Source: Penaeus vannamei
Taxonomy: Eukaryota; Arthropoda; Malacostraca; Decapoda; Penaeidae
NCBI RefSeq assembly: GCF_042767895.1
Contig: NC_091588.1
Location: forward strand, 4,319,006-4,329,005
DNA: 10,000 nucleotides
Direction: 5' to 3'
Of this stretch, positions 8,856 to 10,000 are shown in pieces. Each line of letters starts with the position of its first letter. Within the stretch, counting starts at the first letter, position 1. The notes beneath the pieces were generated by a model that worked only from the letters and a program-made list of their open reading frames with translations, was not told where the DNA came from and made no database searches. Made by a program: the position numbers and the translations under genes.

Positions 8856-8983
8856 AGCTGGTCGGGCCTTACCTGCTGAAGAAGGAATCCCACTGCACGA
8901 CCGTCCTGGATCAGCTGCTCCGAGACGACACCTACACTGACGTCACGCTCACAGCTGAGGGCCACAGCTTGAGGGCCCATCGG
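8856..8983 (+). CDS. Internal exon encoding N-terminal half of a BTB/POZ domain (partial gene)
   Basis: A GC-rich island between an AT-rich intron and a G-rich array. It is bounded by a pyrimidine-rich CAG acceptor (AG at 8854-8855) and a CGG|GTGAGT donor (GT at 8984). Taking one base from the previous exon, it encodes 43 residues starting ELVGPYLLKK and ending LTAEGHSLRAHR, in phase 0 at the donor. The segment DVTLTAEGHSLRAHR (about residues 29-43) fits the BTB signature: an Asp-Val strand, an EG turn, then AHR. The Asp and the final Arg are 14 residues apart, as in the charged pocket of PLZF-type BTB domains. The preceding stretch HCTTVLDQLLRDDTYT fits the first BTB helix and resembles arthropod tramtrack/broad-complex proteins, but the WNNH-like motif usual there is replaced by KKESH. 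BTB domains dimerise and often sit at the N terminus of zinc-finger transcription regulators or Cullin-3 adaptors. The remaining BTB half (usually VVLSACS...) and any C-terminal domain lie beyond 10000, so the class cannot be decided. An alternative acceptor AG at 8856-8857 would remove two bases. Confidence 0.85.
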
Positions 8984-8989
8984 GTGAGT
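8981..8989 (+). promoter_or_regulatory. 5' splice donor of the BTB exon
   Basis: CGG|GTGAGT with GT at 8984-8985, directly after the Ala-His-Arg codons of the BTB motif. The same hexamer in the same local context recurs throughout the array that follows. Confidence 0.8.
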
Positions 8990-10000
8990 GGGGTGGGGTG
9001 GGGTGGGGGGGCGGGGGGGGGCAGAGTTTGAGGGCCCATCGGGTGAGTGGGGTGGGTGGGAGTGGGGGCGGGGGGTGGAGGTGGGGGATCGAGCTTGAGG
9101 GCCCATCGGGTGAGTGGGTGGGTTGGGTGGGGAGGGAGGCAGGGCTTGAGGACCGAGGGGGTGGGTGGGGGTGGGGGGGAGAGGGGGGCAGAGCTTGAGG
9201 GCCCATCGGGTGAGTGGGGTGGGTGGGTGGGGGTGGTGGGGGGATAGAGTTTGAGGGCCCATCGGGTGAGTGGGGTGGGTGGGTGGGGGTGGGGGGATAG
9301 AGCTTGAGGGCCCATCGGGTAAGTGGTGGGGGACCGAGGGGTTGGGGGAGGGGGGGAGGCAGAGCTTGAGGGCCCATCGGGTGGGTGGGGTGGGGGGGTG
9401 GGGGGGATAGAGTTTGAGGGCCTATCGGGTGAGTGGGGTGGGGGGGTGGGGGGAGAGGGGAGGCAGAGCTTGAGGGCCCAACGGGTGAGTGGTGGGTGGG
9501 TGTGGGGGGGGTGGGGGGCAGAGCTTGAGGGCCCATCGGGAGAGTGGGGGACCGAGGGGGGTGGGGGGGGAGGCAGAGTTTGAGGGCCCATCGGGTGAGT
9601 GGGGTGGGTGGGTGGGGGGGAGAGGGGGAGGCAGAGCTTGAGGGCCCATCGGGTGAGAAGGGTGGGTGGGGGTGGGGGTGGGGGTGAGGCAGAGCTTGTG
9701 GGCCCATCGGGTGAGTGGTGGTGGTGGTGTGGGGGTGGGGGGGGGATAGAGTTTGAAGGCCCATCGGGTGAGTGGGGGACCGAGGGGTGTGAGTGGGGGG
9801 GATAGAGTTTGAGGGCCCATCGGGTGAGTGGGGACCGAGGGGGTGAGTGAGGGGGGATAGAGTTTGAGGGCCCATCGGGTGAGTGGGGGACCGAGGGGGT
9901 GAGTGAGGGGGGATAGAGTTTGAGGGCCCATCGGGTGAGTGGGGGACCGAGGGGGTGAGTGGGGGGGATAGAGTTTGAGGGCCCATCGGGTGAGTGGGGG
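8984..10000 (+). repeat. G-rich minisatellite carrying copies of the BTB exon end and its splice donor
   Basis: A tandem array of about 48-67-bp units that runs off the right edge. Each unit has a conserved core, AG(C/T)TTGAGGGCCCATCGGGT, followed by GAGTGGGG and a variable G/T-rich spacer. The core equals the last 18 coding bases of the BTB exon (Ser-Leu-Arg-Ala-His-Arg) plus its donor. Donor positions of the 18 copies, by G of GT: 9043, 9110, (lost, near 9161), 9210, 9266, 9319, 9381, 9429, 9485, (lost, near 9541), 9595, 9653, 9711, 9768, 9824, 9879, 9935, 9990. Fourteen keep GTGAGT or GTAAGT; 9381 is GTGGGT and 9653 is GTGAGA. The last units are nearly identical at 55-56 bp, which suggests recent expansion. 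The array presumably lies in the next intron. The long Pro-rich frames readable on the opposite strand are by-products of the G-rich repeat. Confidence 0.9.

Noticed and set aside
8949..9986. 345-codon Pro-rich open frame on the - strand, and overlapping Pro- or Gly-rich frames
   Set aside because: It is the complement of the G-rich minisatellite. All frames without stops follow from base composition, and it runs antisense to the BTB exon.
9022..9990. Each G-rich repeat unit as an 18-20-nt micro-exon (AG before AGCTTGAGGG, GT after CGG)
   Set aside because: The sequence before each AG is G-rich with no pyrimidine tract, so acceptor function is unlikely. Only the donor half is credible.

Overview
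This is a eukaryotic, most likely metazoan, genomic window made mainly of simple and tandem repeats. By my count more than half of it is microsatellite, minisatellite or satellite DNA. There is no bacterial-style gene organisation, and I see no rRNA, tRNA, CRISPR array or mobile-element coding region. The only convincing gene evidence is on the + strand near the right end: a 128-nt exon at 8856-8983 encoding the first half of a BTB/POZ domain. A 69-nt exon at 7387-7455 is probably joined to it. The BTB segment resembles the arthropod tramtrack/broad-complex type. Together with the dense (CA)n, (CT)n, (TA)n and (AAT)n repeats, this suggests an arthropod with a repeat-rich genome such as a decapod crustacean. 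That assignment is inference; mollusc or other invertebrate origins are not excluded.

Layout from left to right. 1-490 is unannotated AT-rich DNA. 493-684 is a (TA)n-(TG)n-(GA)n compound microsatellite. 690-999 is unique DNA with an E2F-like site. 1000-1102 is a second (AT)n-(GT)n microsatellite, followed by a ~270-bp pyrimidine tract (1183-1450). 1451-2277 is unique or T-rich sequence. 2278-2463 is a 46/47-bp minisatellite. 2464-3140 is mostly unique and holds a perfect hairpin and a C13A12 tract. 3145-3452 is a nested (CA)n and 21-bp array. 3484-4664 is a composite satellite of two alternating ~87-bp monomers. 4771-5285 is a 12-bp minisatellite. 5286-6360 is unique DNA with a speculative promoter-like cluster. 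6374-6480 is (CA)n. 6590-6748 is a 73-bp duplication.

The gene region begins with degenerate acceptor-like repeats (about 6925-7250), then the 7387-7455 exon. A 1.4-kb intron follows, containing a huge (CT)n tract and an AT-rich array whose last unit runs into the acceptor of the BTB exon. After the BTB exon, the whole rest of the window (8984-10000) is a G-rich array. Each unit of that array repeats the last ~18 coding bases of the exon plus its 5' splice site.

The most interesting observation is this last architecture. A BTB exon is flanked on both sides by tandem arrays that share sequence with its own splice sites. The downstream array contains 18 further copies of the exon-end/donor module, 14 of them with an intact GTGAGT or GTAAGT. 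This could affect splice-site choice, transcript fidelity or RNA structure. It may also simply be a minisatellite that arose by chance at an exon boundary.
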